From Brevibacillus dissolubilis (GTDB lineage Bacteria > Bacillota > Bacilli > Brevibacillales > Brevibacillaceae): a stretch of DNA of 64,000 bases. Where the stretch lies: contig NZ_VCNA01000001.1 of the NCBI RefSeq assembly GCF_006170445.1, forward strand, positions 840,468 to 904,467. The letters run 5' to 3'. A model generated the notes under the pieces. The model was not told the origin of the DNA. It saw only the letters and a list, made by a program, of their open reading frames with translations, and did no database searches. Shown piece after piece: positions 25,160-32,386 of this stretch; positions within the stretch are counted from its first letter, which is position 1, and every line of letters starts with the position of its first letter. The translations under genes were made by a program, and so were the position numbers.

Positions 25160-25753
25160 ATGACAAATCATAGAATGAATCCGAAGGTCGATGAATTTTT
25201 AAGTAAAGCTACACAGTGGAAGGAAGAATATGAAAAGTTAAGAAATATCGTTCTTGACTGTGAGGTGACCGAAGAATTTAAGTGGATGCATCCTTGTTAC
25301 ACGTTTGACCAAAAAAACATCGTTTTAATCCATGGATTTAAAGAATATTGCGCGCTTCTGTTTCACAAAGGTGCCTTGTTGCAGGATGCCCATGGGATTC
25401 TAATCCAACAAACGAAGAATGTACAAGCGGCACGCCAGATTCGGTTCACCCATGTTCAAGAAATAGTCGAGATGGAACCCATCCTGAAAGCCTATATTCA
25501 TGAAGCGATTGAAGTTGAAAAAGCCGGTTTGGAAGTACATTTTAAAAGCAATTCGGAATTCATCATCCCTGAAGAACTTCAAAGTAAATTCGATGAAATC
25601 CCTGCCTTACAAACTGCTTTTGAGGCATTGACGCCGGGACGGCAAAGGGCATATATTCTTTATTTTTCTGAACCGAAACAATCCAAAACCCGTGAGTCAA
25701 GGGTTGAAAAATATTTGCAGCAAATTCTCAATGGAAAGGGATTAAAGGATTAG
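25160..25753 (+). CDS. YdeI/DUF1801-family protein
   Basis: 197 residues. MNPKVDEFLSKATQWKEEYEKLRNIVLDCEVTEEFKWMHPCYTFDQKNIVLIHGFKEYCALLFHKGALL is the DUF1801 core (W-x2-PCY and GFKxYCALxFxKG), followed by a YdeI C-terminal part with LTPGRQRAYILYFSEPKQSKTRESRVEKY. Family members are small cytoplasmic proteins, some described as frataxin-like iron chaperones; the role is unproven. The ATG at 25160 has GAGGGG 9 nt upstream. The gene is visibly more AT-rich than its neighbours, which may mark recent acquisition. Confidence 0.82.
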   Translation: MTNHRMNPKVDEFLSKATQWKEEYEKLRNIVLDCEVTEEFKWMHPCYTFDQKNIVLIHGFKEYCALLFHKGALLQDAHGILIQQTKNVQAARQIRFTHVQEIVEMEPILKAYIHEAIEVEKAGLEVHFKSNSEFIIPEELQSKFDEIPALQTAFEALTPGRQRAYILYFSEPKQSKTRESRVEKYLQQILNGKGLKD

Positions 25754-25770
25754 GATATTCTCCTTGAACG

Positions 25771-25810
25771 AACGGGGGCTTATGTGTAAAACGTAGGCTC
25801 CCGTTTTTTC
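25771..25810 (+). terminator. Terminator of the DUF1801-like gene
   Basis: AACGGGGGCTTA pairs with TAGGCTCCCGTT (12 bp with two G-T) and ends in T6. The following 200 nt to 26015 hold only the next terminator and low-complexity sequence. Confidence 0.85.
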
Positions 25811-25974
25811 GTGTAGGTAGCATTCATTCAGCAACAATCTTTACGAAAACAGCCTAAAAATATAGATAGCCCCTCAAGGATGCTTAGTCATAAACAAAAA
25901 AACAAAAGCCAGATCTCCTCAATCATTAATCTCCCCCGAACTAGCTTTCACCTATCCCCTCCCCCACGACAAAT

Positions 25975-26001
25975 AAAAAACCACGCCCCGAAAGACGTGG
26001 T
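25975..26001 (-). terminator. Terminator of the CotF-like gene
   Basis: Minus-strand ACCACG and CGTGGT close a GC-rich hairpin followed by T6. Confidence 0.75.
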
Positions 26002-26015
26002 CCCAATCCATCCGA

Positions 26016-27008
26016 TTAAGTCAAGCTGCGGTTGTAACGTGTGCCACTGGTTTGGTTATCAACCGTGTGGCTGGTGACAGCTTGATTCTGTGCGGAGTAT
26101 TGTGTGCTTGGATTGTATTGGTTGTCATATTGATTGAGGGAAGCCATCGCATCAGAAGAGATGTTGCCACGGAACACGAGTGCTGCCGGGGAAACGATGC
26201 CGTTGCTTGCCGTGTGGCGTACATCATAGGTTTGACCATTGATGGTAGTAGAAGGAACGCCGCCTACTGTACCTTGGCCCACTTGATTCATCACAGGGGA
26301 TTGCACGCTGGAGGCAAGAGATGGAGAACCTGCTTGAGTACCATAGTTGCCAGCGCCATAGTTAGCAGTAGAAATAGCCGTTTGGTAGCTATTAGCCTGA
26401 CCCATTCCCATGCCAGAAGTACCCAAGCCTGCTGTGTTCATCGTACCCATGGTCATTTGTGCGCCACCAGCAGTTGGCTGGTATATCCCCATCATGGTGG
26501 AAGTAGTCACATCTTTCATGGTTGGCACTTGGTAGTAGCCGCGTTGGTTCATATATTGCCATACTTCATATGCTTGTTCACTGCAATTGACAGAAGCTTG
26601 TTGGAGTGTGCCGCGGATGTGTGGATCTGCTGCTTCTTGAGCGGCACGCATTTTTTCTACTGCACTTACCTTGTGGAGCTGCAGAAGCGCGCTGGAGATG
26701 TCGCGGTCATCGATTTCGTTGACAGACATGTTTGGAGATACAGGAGCTGGTTGACGCAGGCCATAGGTTGGGCTTGTCATTTTTGGTGCACGGTATGGAA
26801 TAGCTTGTTGGTTGCCAGTGTGGTTCAGGGTGTTTACCAGCAGGTTGTAGCCTTGGACGGAGAATTGCATCTGCTTGTCCATGATGCTTGCGAGTTGCTG
26901 GTCTTTTACATGCGGACGGTAGAGCTGCATGGTGTTGATGTCATTGATTGTCGCTTCGAGAACCTCATGCATATCAAGGATTTCGTGTGCACCATAATTT
27001 GCTGCCAT
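26016..27008 (-). CDS. Spore coat protein, CotF-like
   Basis: 330 residues. The N-terminal ~170 residues are a helical coat-F domain: YGAHEILDMHEVLEATINDINTMQLYRPHVKDQQLASIMDKQMQFSVQGYNLLVNTLN, then ISSALLQLHKVSAVEKMRAAQEAADPHIRGTLQQASVNCSEQAYEVWQYMNQRGYYQVPTM. The C-terminal 150 residues are low complexity (Gly, Ser, Gln, Asn, Thr, Met), as in cross-linked coat proteins. Expressed presumably in the mother cell; no sigma-K site could be assigned. GGAGG is 9 nt before the ATG. Single gene with its own terminator. Confidence 0.85.
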   Translation of the reverse strand: MAANYGAHEILDMHEVLEATINDINTMQLYRPHVKDQQLASIMDKQMQFSVQGYNLLVNTLNHTGNQQAIPYRAPKMTSPTYGLRQPAPVSPNMSVNEIDDRDISSALLQLHKVSAVEKMRAAQEAADPHIRGTLQQASVNCSEQAYEVWQYMNQRGYYQVPTMKDVTTSTMMGIYQPTAGGAQMTMGTMNTAGLGTSGMGMGQANSYQTAISTANYGAGNYGTQAGSPSLASSVQSPVMNQVGQGTVGGVPSTTINGQTYDVRHTASNGIVSPAALVFRGNISSDAMASLNQYDNQYNPSTQYSAQNQAVTSHTVDNQTSGTRYNRSLT

Positions 27009-27090
27009 GGATGGTCTCCTCCTACATAATCCGTTGTATTTTGCGATTCATATATCGCCATCCAACAGTATTACCAACCTAACCAAAAAT

Positions 27091-27124
27091 ATAAAAAAAA
27101 GAAGGAAGAAATTTCTTTCCTCCC
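27091..27124 (-). terminator. Terminator of the GGDEF-EAL gene
   Basis: Minus-strand GGAAAGAAATTTCTTCC hairpin flanked by GAGG/CTTC and followed by T8. Confidence 0.65.
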
Positions 27125-27140
27125 TCTTTTGGCTTATATC

Positions 27141-29510
27141 TTATTGAAGCTGGAGCAAAATATCCTCCAGCTCATGAACCGGAACCGGTCTGCTGAAGAA
27201 ATAGCCCTGTACTTCCTGGCATTTTTGACTTTTTAAGAACTCCAGCTGGCTCGACTCCTCCACCCCTTCGGCGATGACATTGAGATTAAGCTTGTAAGCC
27301 ATCGCAATGATCGCGGACACAATGGCCCGGTCGTTCTGATCGGTGGTGATATCACGGACGAACTGCTGGGCGATTTTGAGAGTATCGATGGGGAAACGCT
27401 TGAGATAGTAGAGTGAGGAGTAACCTGTACCGAAGTCGTCCATCGAGATGGTGACACCGAGGTTTTTGAGCTCCTGCAGCAGGTCGATGACGATATCCAC
27501 ATTTTGCATCGCGATGTTTTCTGTGATCTCCAGGTCGAGGTATTTCGGTTCGAGTCCGACCTCTTCCAGCACATCGGCGACTAACTCCACCAGATTGCCC
27601 TGATAAAATTGGCGTGGGGAGATATTCACCCCGAGGCGGATGTGCGGCAATCCGGAATCTTGCCATTGTTTCAGCTGGCGGCAACCCGTACGCAAGATCC
27701 ATTCCCCGATCGGGATGATTAAGCCGGTTTCCTCTGCCAGACTGATAAATTCACCCGGCGGGATCAGCCCCAGGGTAGGATGACGCCAGCGGATGAGCGC
27801 TTCGACACCGATGATCCGGTCGGATTGGATATCAATCTGCGGCTGGTAATAGATCAGGAATTCGTCGCGCTCGATCGCTTTGTGCAACTCGCGCTCCAGC
27901 ACCATTTTGCGGGAGAGTGCCTGATTCATATCATCTGTGTAGAACTCGAATCCGTTTTTGCCTTCGTCCTTGACGCGGTACATCGCGGTGTCTGCGTTCT
28001 TCATCAGGGTCTCAGGGTCCTCACCGTCGCCTGGGTACATCGCAATCCCGATACTGCACGTGATCCGCAAGTCATGCTCCTCGATCATGAACGGTTCGGA
28101 GAGCGCCTGCTGGATGCGTCTGGTGACCGTGATGACCTCCTCCTGACTGTGAATCCCCTCCATCATCAGGGTGAACTCATCCCCGCCTTGCCGGGCCACG
28201 ATGTCAGAATCACGCATGCATCCCTTAATCCGTTGACCGACGGCGACCAAGAGATAGTCCCCCAACATATGCCCCAGCGTGTCATTGATGAATTTGAAAC
28301 GGTCGATGTCAAGGAACAGGATCGCTACCATCTGCTCCCGCTCATGGGCCTGATCAAGCGCCACCTTCAGCCGGTCCTCGAAATAACGGCGGTTCGGCAA
28401 GCCACTCAGCGAATCGTAGAACGCCATGTTCTCCATCTTGCCAAGCGCCACAGCCAGCTCTTCATTTTTGACCGATAGCTCTTCTGTCCGTTGCTTGACC
28501 AGCAATTCCAACCGTTCGGTAAAGGTATGCAGACGCTGTAGCAGGTTGTTGTTTTCCATGATCGTGATGATCTGCCGGGCGACGACCAGCACGATGGAGA
28601 GAGTCGCACCGATGATGATCGTATCCAGCTGTTGATGACGCATCACCATGATAATCAACAGAACGGTCATACTGATATACGGCACAGACAGCCGGAACAT
28701 ATCCAGACTGGCTACCTGCACCTGCTGGCGACGGTTCATCGGTTTGAGTGTGTCAAATTCATCATAGAGCGTGGCCAGCCCCAAAAACATCATCCCGAGC
28801 GTCCACAGCGGTTCCAGCCAGATCGTATACTCAGACTCATTGGCGGAGGCGATCATGAAGTTCACATCCGCAACGATGATAAGGAACAGACCCGTACTGA
28901 TACAACTGAGCAAGCGTGGCGGCAGTACGTTTTTGGAAAAATAGAGAACCATCATAATAAAGATAAAGACAAGGTCAGCGACAGGGTACGCTGCCGATAC
29001 GATGATGGTAAGCAGAGGAACTTCTGTCTGCTGGATAATCGGCTGAATGACAAATTGCCAGCTAAGTGTCGTGACCACGATCATGGTCACCATGACATCG
29101 AAGAACAGACGTAAACTTTTAAAATGATTCTTATTTTCATACATTTTAAACAAAATAGCGAGGAGGAGCCCTAGCGCATTAAACAGATAAAAGATATCCG
29201 CGACACCTGGGAATGGGGGATCTTGATTCCACACGTACTGGTAATAAGAAGTAATGGTCTCCCCGATGCAGTATCCAGTTGCGCCAATGGCGGCAAACAG
29301 CCAAAAGTACCTCCCCTCTTCCTCAACTCGACGGAAAGCGAGATACAGGAGCAGGACCGTCACAATCGGGCCCGCCACCGGAAAAAACTCGGAGGCAAGC
29401 TGTATGGTGGAGTTACTGCTCTCACGAAACAAGAATAGCCATGCATAATAACAACCAATGTAGACGCTTATATACCAGCCTGCATATTTACGCCATCGTA
29501 ACACATCCAT
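27141..29510 (-). CDS. Membrane-bound GGDEF-EAL cyclic-di-GMP enzyme
   Basis: 789 residues. Residues 1 to about 325 hold roughly nine hydrophobic helices with short loops (an integral membrane sensor), followed by a coiled-coil linker. The GGDEF domain has an intact active site, RQGGDEF (442-446). The EAL domain has EALIRW (570), the DDFGTGYSSLYYLKRFPIDTLKI loop with the catalytic Lys, and VIAEGVEE, so both synthase and phosphodiesterase sites look complete; LKIA replaces the common LKID. Bifunctional proteins of this type control motility, biofilm or sporulation. Single-gene unit, and the ligand of the membrane part is unknown. Confidence 0.93.
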   Translation of the reverse strand: MDVLRWRKYAGWYISVYIGCYYAWLFLFRESSNSTIQLASEFFPVAGPIVTVLLLYLAFRRVEEEGRYFWLFAAIGATGYCIGETITSYYQYVWNQDPPFPGVADIFYLFNALGLLLAILFKMYENKNHFKSLRLFFDVMVTMIVVTTLSWQFVIQPIIQQTEVPLLTIIVSAAYPVADLVFIFIMMVLYFSKNVLPPRLLSCISTGLFLIIVADVNFMIASANESEYTIWLEPLWTLGMMFLGLATLYDEFDTLKPMNRRQQVQVASLDMFRLSVPYISMTVLLIIMVMRHQQLDTIIIGATLSIVLVVARQIITIMENNNLLQRLHTFTERLELLVKQRTEELSVKNEELAVALGKMENMAFYDSLSGLPNRRYFEDRLKVALDQAHEREQMVAILFLDIDRFKFINDTLGHMLGDYLLVAVGQRIKGCMRDSDIVARQGGDEFTLMMEGIHSQEEVITVTRRIQQALSEPFMIEEHDLRITCSIGIAMYPGDGEDPETLMKNADTAMYRVKDEGKNGFEFYTDDMNQALSRKMVLERELHKAIERDEFLIYYQPQIDIQSDRIIGVEALIRWRHPTLGLIPPGEFISLAEETGLIIPIGEWILRTGCRQLKQWQDSGLPHIRLGVNISPRQFYQGNLVELVADVLEEVGLEPKYLDLEITENIAMQNVDIVIDLLQELKNLGVTISMDDFGTGYSSLYYLKRFPIDTLKIAQQFVRDITTDQNDRAIVSAIIAMAYKLNLNVIAEGVEESSQLEFLKSQKCQEVQGYFFSRPVPVHELEDILLQLQ

Positions 29511-29603
29511 AAGCGGTTTCCTCCGTATCCTCGTAATGTCCGTCGTTCAAGATATGAGCGGGGATGCGGGCATGATTGTACCGATACCCATTTGCTAGAC
29601 ATG

Positions 29604-29640
29604 CAAAAAATGCCGATTCTTGTAGCGAATCAGGCATTTT
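29604..29640 (-). terminator. Terminator of kapB
   Basis: Minus-strand AAAATGCCTGATTC pairs with GAATCGGCATTTT (one T-G), loop GCTACAA, followed by TTG. Confidence 0.85.
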
Positions 29641-29644
29641 CTTC

Positions 29645-30037
29645 TTACTGTACGAGTCCGTAGTCTTTTTTTAATTCTTCTAAAGCGGCAATGGAACGCT
29701 TCGCCCATTCATCACCGCGTGCCTGAAGTTCTTGAATTTGGTTTTCTAGGGTCTGAGCCAATGATGTACGGTAATCCGGCAGTTCTTGCGTGTACAGACT
29801 GATATTGCCTGGTGGAACATTCACCTTTTCCTGATAGGCCAGTGCCTTGCGTTCATGAAACAATGTCACATCCGTCTGAAACGGGCTATGTAAATCGCCT
29901 TGTGTCGGGTGCTTGAGTACGGCAAGGGTTTTGAAGGTGTATCGCTCTGGTGCAGCAGCAATAATCTCACCTGCATAGACACCGGTCCGGTGAATGATCC
30001 TGACGATATCTCCTACCTGCAGTGCGCGGTCAGTCAT
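29645..30037 (-). CDS. kapB: KapB, kinase-associated protein
   Basis: 130 residues. VGDIVRIIHRTGVYAGEIIAAAPERYTFKTLAVLKHPTQGDLHSPFQTDVTLFHERKALAYQEKVNVP aligns with B. subtilis KapB (GDIV...TGKYIGE, KVLAVLKHPxQGDLH, FFHERRALA), and the C-terminal SLAQTLENQIQEL...AKRSIAALEELKKDY also matches. In B. subtilis KapB is needed for KinB-dependent entry into sporulation. No lipobox is visible here, unlike its annotated name there. The ATG at 30037 has GAAGGA 8 nt upstream. The 33-codon membrane-peptide gene ends 25 nt upstream and may share the transcript. Confidence 0.87.
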   Translation of the reverse strand: MTDRALQVGDIVRIIHRTGVYAGEIIAAAPERYTFKTLAVLKHPTQGDLHSPFQTDVTLFHERKALAYQEKVNVPPGNISLYTQELPDYRTSLAQTLENQIQELQARGDEWAKRSIAALEELKKDYGLVQ

Positions 30038-30062
30038 AGGGAATCCTTCCTTTCCATCATCA

Positions 30063-30164
30063 TTATGAGTACATAAATAGAGCAACGGACACTAACGCAA
30101 GCACAAGTGATCCGATAAAAATGCCAATGATAATTTTGTTTTCTTTGTTATTGTTTTCTGACAT
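30063..30164 (-). CDS. Putative 33-aa single-helix membrane peptide upstream of kapB
   Basis: MSENNNKENKIIIGIFIGSLVLALVSVALFMYS: a polar N-terminus, one transmembrane helix, same strand and 25 nt ahead of kapB. AAGGAGG lies 15 nt before the ATG, which is long. Codon use and composition are plausible for a small membrane protein; no homologue recognised. Confidence 0.5.
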   Translation of the reverse strand: MSENNNKENKIIIGIFIGSLVLALVSVALFMYS

Positions 30165-30225
30165 AAGGGATGAAATGCGCCTCCTTGTTATGAATGCCTA
30201 ACCTTATTCTACCCTGTTTTCCCGA

Positions 30226-30277
30226 AGAAAAAAATATCCCAATCGACAATAAATCGACTGGGAATATATTTTTTTCT
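30226..30277. terminator. Terminator between kapB unit and the Gln-rich gene
   Basis: TCCCAATCGA pairs with TCGACTGGGA (one G-T), flanked by A7 on the left and T-rich sequence on the right; the T tract on the minus strand follows the Gln-rich gene. Confidence 0.8.
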
Positions 30278-30291
30278 CGAAAATTGTAAAT

Positions 30292-31356
30292 CTATAGGAA
30301 GGAACGGTTGTTTTGATAAGGGGTTACACGGGTTGCTTCTGTATGATGGGGCTGATCATGAGGAGCAAATCCCTGGTACGCTGCATTCTGCTCAGCTGAC
30401 TGACCAGAAGAGCGGTAGGCCGGATGGACATTGTTCACTGTCTCAGCAGAAAAATCACGCGGTACATGGGTAAACGACACCTGTTGGGTGTTCATCGCGT
30501 AGTGGGAGCGTCCGCCTGCCTGCTGGTGCCCTGCTTCCCGAGTCGGTGTGGTGTAAGGTGTAGTCGCTGTCACATAGGATTGACCCGCAGGTGGAGTGTT
30601 CTGCGCGCTCTCGGTACCCTGTACGTTCTGTGCATAGGCCCCGTGTACACCAACATATTGCTGGCTGGTATGATTGGTCTGGGTCTGGAAGGTCTGTGGC
30701 TGCTGCGGATGTTGCTGGTTGGTCAGAGTAGATTGGTACTCAGCAGATGGCTGATAGCGATGGGAGGGCTGCATCTCCCGGCTCTGCTGGTATTGTGAAG
30801 ATGGCTGGTAGCGTTGCGCCTGCTGGCTTTGCGCTTGGTCTTGGCGGTTGACCCCTACATTGTATTCACGCATGTAGGTGGATGACTGTGTCCGAGCGTT
30901 GTATTGGTTGGTGGTGTTGCGGTCGTTATAGGTGTTATGCCCTAGCAGCATGCCCTGTCCTTGCGGGGTGCTGGCATGGGACGGGTAGTATTGGTTGGTC
31001 TCATAAGTGGCTTGGCTTTGGGTCAACTGCGTACTCTGAGCACGGCTGCCCTGCCCCTGACTGCTCCCCTCCGGATTGATCGGATAGTGAGCATGCTGGA
31101 ACTGAACAGAAGCGACAGGATACTGCTCGGTGCTGCTCTGGCGTGCCTCGATGTCTGGCACCCCATCACGCAGGATGGAGCTGACCGGCTCTTGAGCATA
31201 TGATTGCTGTGGTGTCTGTGTCGGATTGTAGCCGCGCTGGGTAGAGCTGATCGGACGTGTATTGCCTTGGGCTTGATACATATGCTCTGCGGTGGAAATA
31301 TGATAATTGCCCAGTTCACGCGGGTCAAGCTGTTGGTTATTACCTTGCTGGCGCAT
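30292..31356 (-). CDS. Gln/Ser/Tyr-rich low-complexity protein, probable spore coat component
   Basis: 354 residues dominated by Gln, Ser, Thr, Asn, Tyr, His and Pro, with a loosely repeated SxxYQPSxxYQ element (QRYQPSSQYQQSREMQPSHRYQPSAEYQ). No hydrophobic segment, no Cys, no signal peptide. Composition resembles morphogenetic/outer coat proteins that are cross-linked through Tyr and Gln, and it lies in a neighbourhood of spore genes. The start at 31356 is 8 nt behind AAGGGG; a 7-codon longer start at 31377 lacks a site. The function is inference from composition only. Confidence 0.65.
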   Translation of the reverse strand: MRQQGNNQQLDPRELGNYHISTAEHMYQAQGNTRPISSTQRGYNPTQTPQQSYAQEPVSSILRDGVPDIEARQSSTEQYPVASVQFQHAHYPINPEGSSQGQGSRAQSTQLTQSQATYETNQYYPSHASTPQGQGMLLGHNTYNDRNTTNQYNARTQSSTYMREYNVGVNRQDQAQSQQAQRYQPSSQYQQSREMQPSHRYQPSAEYQSTLTNQQHPQQPQTFQTQTNHTSQQYVGVHGAYAQNVQGTESAQNTPPAGQSYVTATTPYTTPTREAGHQQAGGRSHYAMNTQQVSFTHVPRDFSAETVNNVHPAYRSSGQSAEQNAAYQGFAPHDQPHHTEATRVTPYQNNRSFL

Positions 31357-31432
31357 CCAAACATCCCCTTTGTGCATCAGATTGGCACTCAGTCATGCCG
31401 TCTAGAGTATGTCCGTTTTTGCCCGCAGACAT

Positions 31433-31474
31433 AAGAAAACGCCTTTCTCCATCTGATGGAAAAAGACGCTGGTT
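31433..31474 (-). terminator. Terminator of the 90-aa helical gene
   Basis: Minus-strand CGTCTTTTTCCATC-AGATGGAGAAAGGCG hairpin followed by TTTTC, just past the stop at 31493. Confidence 0.65.
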
Positions 31475-31492
31475 TAAGTGGCTTCCCGCCTG

Positions 31493-31765
31493 TTAAGATG
31501 CATATTCACGCAGGTCCAATAAGCCTAGTTTAAATTCGATGTAAGAAAGGAGACGATAAAGCATCTGAATCTCTGATTCAATCGCAACATGCAGCTCCAC
31601 ATTGCCCGGTTCTGTCTTTTGCACATCCGTAAGCAACTTGCGGCTGTTTTCGATCAGATCTTCGTAGCGTTTCTTCTCATATTGCAGTTCTTCCACCATC
31701 TCACGGCGCTCTGTAGTCATCTGTGCATCCTCCTTTACCTCAATGAACATTTTTGTCAATTCCAT
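31493..31765 (-). CDS. Small helical protein, 90 aa (or 75 aa)
   Basis: MELTKMFIEVKEDAQMTTERREMVEELQYEKKRYEDLIENSRKLLTDVQKTEPGNVELHVAIESEIQMLYRLLSYIEFKLGLLDL: two long amphipathic helices, no Cys, soluble. Two starts are equally well served: ATG 31765 has AGGAGG 9 nt upstream and ATG 31720 has AAGGAGG 8 nt upstream, so two forms may be made. Unknown family; located among spore genes. Confidence 0.65.
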   Translation of the reverse strand: MELTKMFIEVKEDAQMTTERREMVEELQYEKKRYEDLIENSRKLLTDVQKTEPGNVELHVAIESEIQMLYRLLSYIEFKLGLLDLREYAS

Positions 31766-31919
31766 ATATTTTGTCCTCCTGTAAAACCTGTTACTACTAG
31801 CATAGTGGTTCGCTCTCAAATAAACAAGAGGAATATTCAGTTTATTTTCAACATTTTTAGACATATATATGTCGAGTATTGGCGAAGAGTGAGAAAACTT
31901 TTATTGATGTGTTTTTCGG

Positions 31920-32180
31920 GTCGTAGGCGCGGGGGGTCGGAGGGTTTCGGCGGGACGCCGGTTAGACAGCTACTTGGAAGCATCAGACTGTCCGCCTCGG
32001 CTAGGTCTCTTTGGGAGTGGGAGCAAAATGTTTCAACCCCCCGATGAGAGGGGGCATCTGGGTGATTCAAGAAGTGAGACTATTGCTCCCAAAAGCGTCC
32101 CCCAAGGAGACCTAGCCGAGGCTGGGAAGCTGTCTAAAAGGCGTACCGCCGAAACCCTCCGACCCCTATGCGACTACGAC
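31920..32180. repeat. Long imperfect inverted repeat, about 100 nt per arm
   Basis: Left arm 31920-32026, right arm 32083-32180, loop 32027-32082. Reading each arm inward, the shared blocks are GTCGTAG, GGGGTCGGAGGGTTTCGGCGG, ACGCC, TTAGACAGCT, GCCTCGGCTAGGTCTC, TTGGG and GGGAGCAA in the same order, with one about 18-nt insertion in the left arm. The loop has its own CCCCC/GGGGG hairpin. As RNA it would make a giant stem on either strand. It is GC-rich within an AT-rich gap (31766-32386) that has no credible gene. No transposase is nearby. Confidence 0.85.
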
Positions 32181-32255
32181 AAGAAAAAACAACAACAAAA
32201 TATAAATGAAGGGGAAAGGAAAAGACAGAACTACTCAAGATCAAAGACATTAAGA

Positions 32256-32313
32256 TTACCACAAAAGATATTTTATATCGAATCCCAAAATTGGTTACGA
32301 TTCGACATCTTTT
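32256..32313. other. AT-rich hairpin in the gap after the M3 peptidase gene
   Basis: AAAAGAT...CGAATC pairs with GATTCG..ATCTTTT around a CCAAAATTGG core. It lies about 75-130 nt past the M3 peptidase stop and may be its terminator. The flanking 32314-32386 is pyrimidine-rich with a repeated ACCTAAGTC. Confidence 0.4.
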
Positions 32314-32386
32314 ACTGGTTAATGAAACCTAAGTCTTACTACCCAGACCTTATTACCTAAGTCCTTTCACCTATGCCTAATCCCCA

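Noticed and set aside
26052..27029. 325-codon open frame opposite the CotF-like gene
   Set aside because: Shadow; the minus-strand product has a recognisable coat-F domain and a proper ribosome binding site.
31920..32180. 6S RNA, retron msr-msd or group II intron
   Set aside because: The stem is longer and more GC-rich than 6S RNA, no reverse transcriptase is near, and no domain V-like sequence is present.
31837..32360. Open frames within the inverted repeat
   Set aside because: No ribosome binding site, unusual composition, and they simply follow the GC-rich arms.
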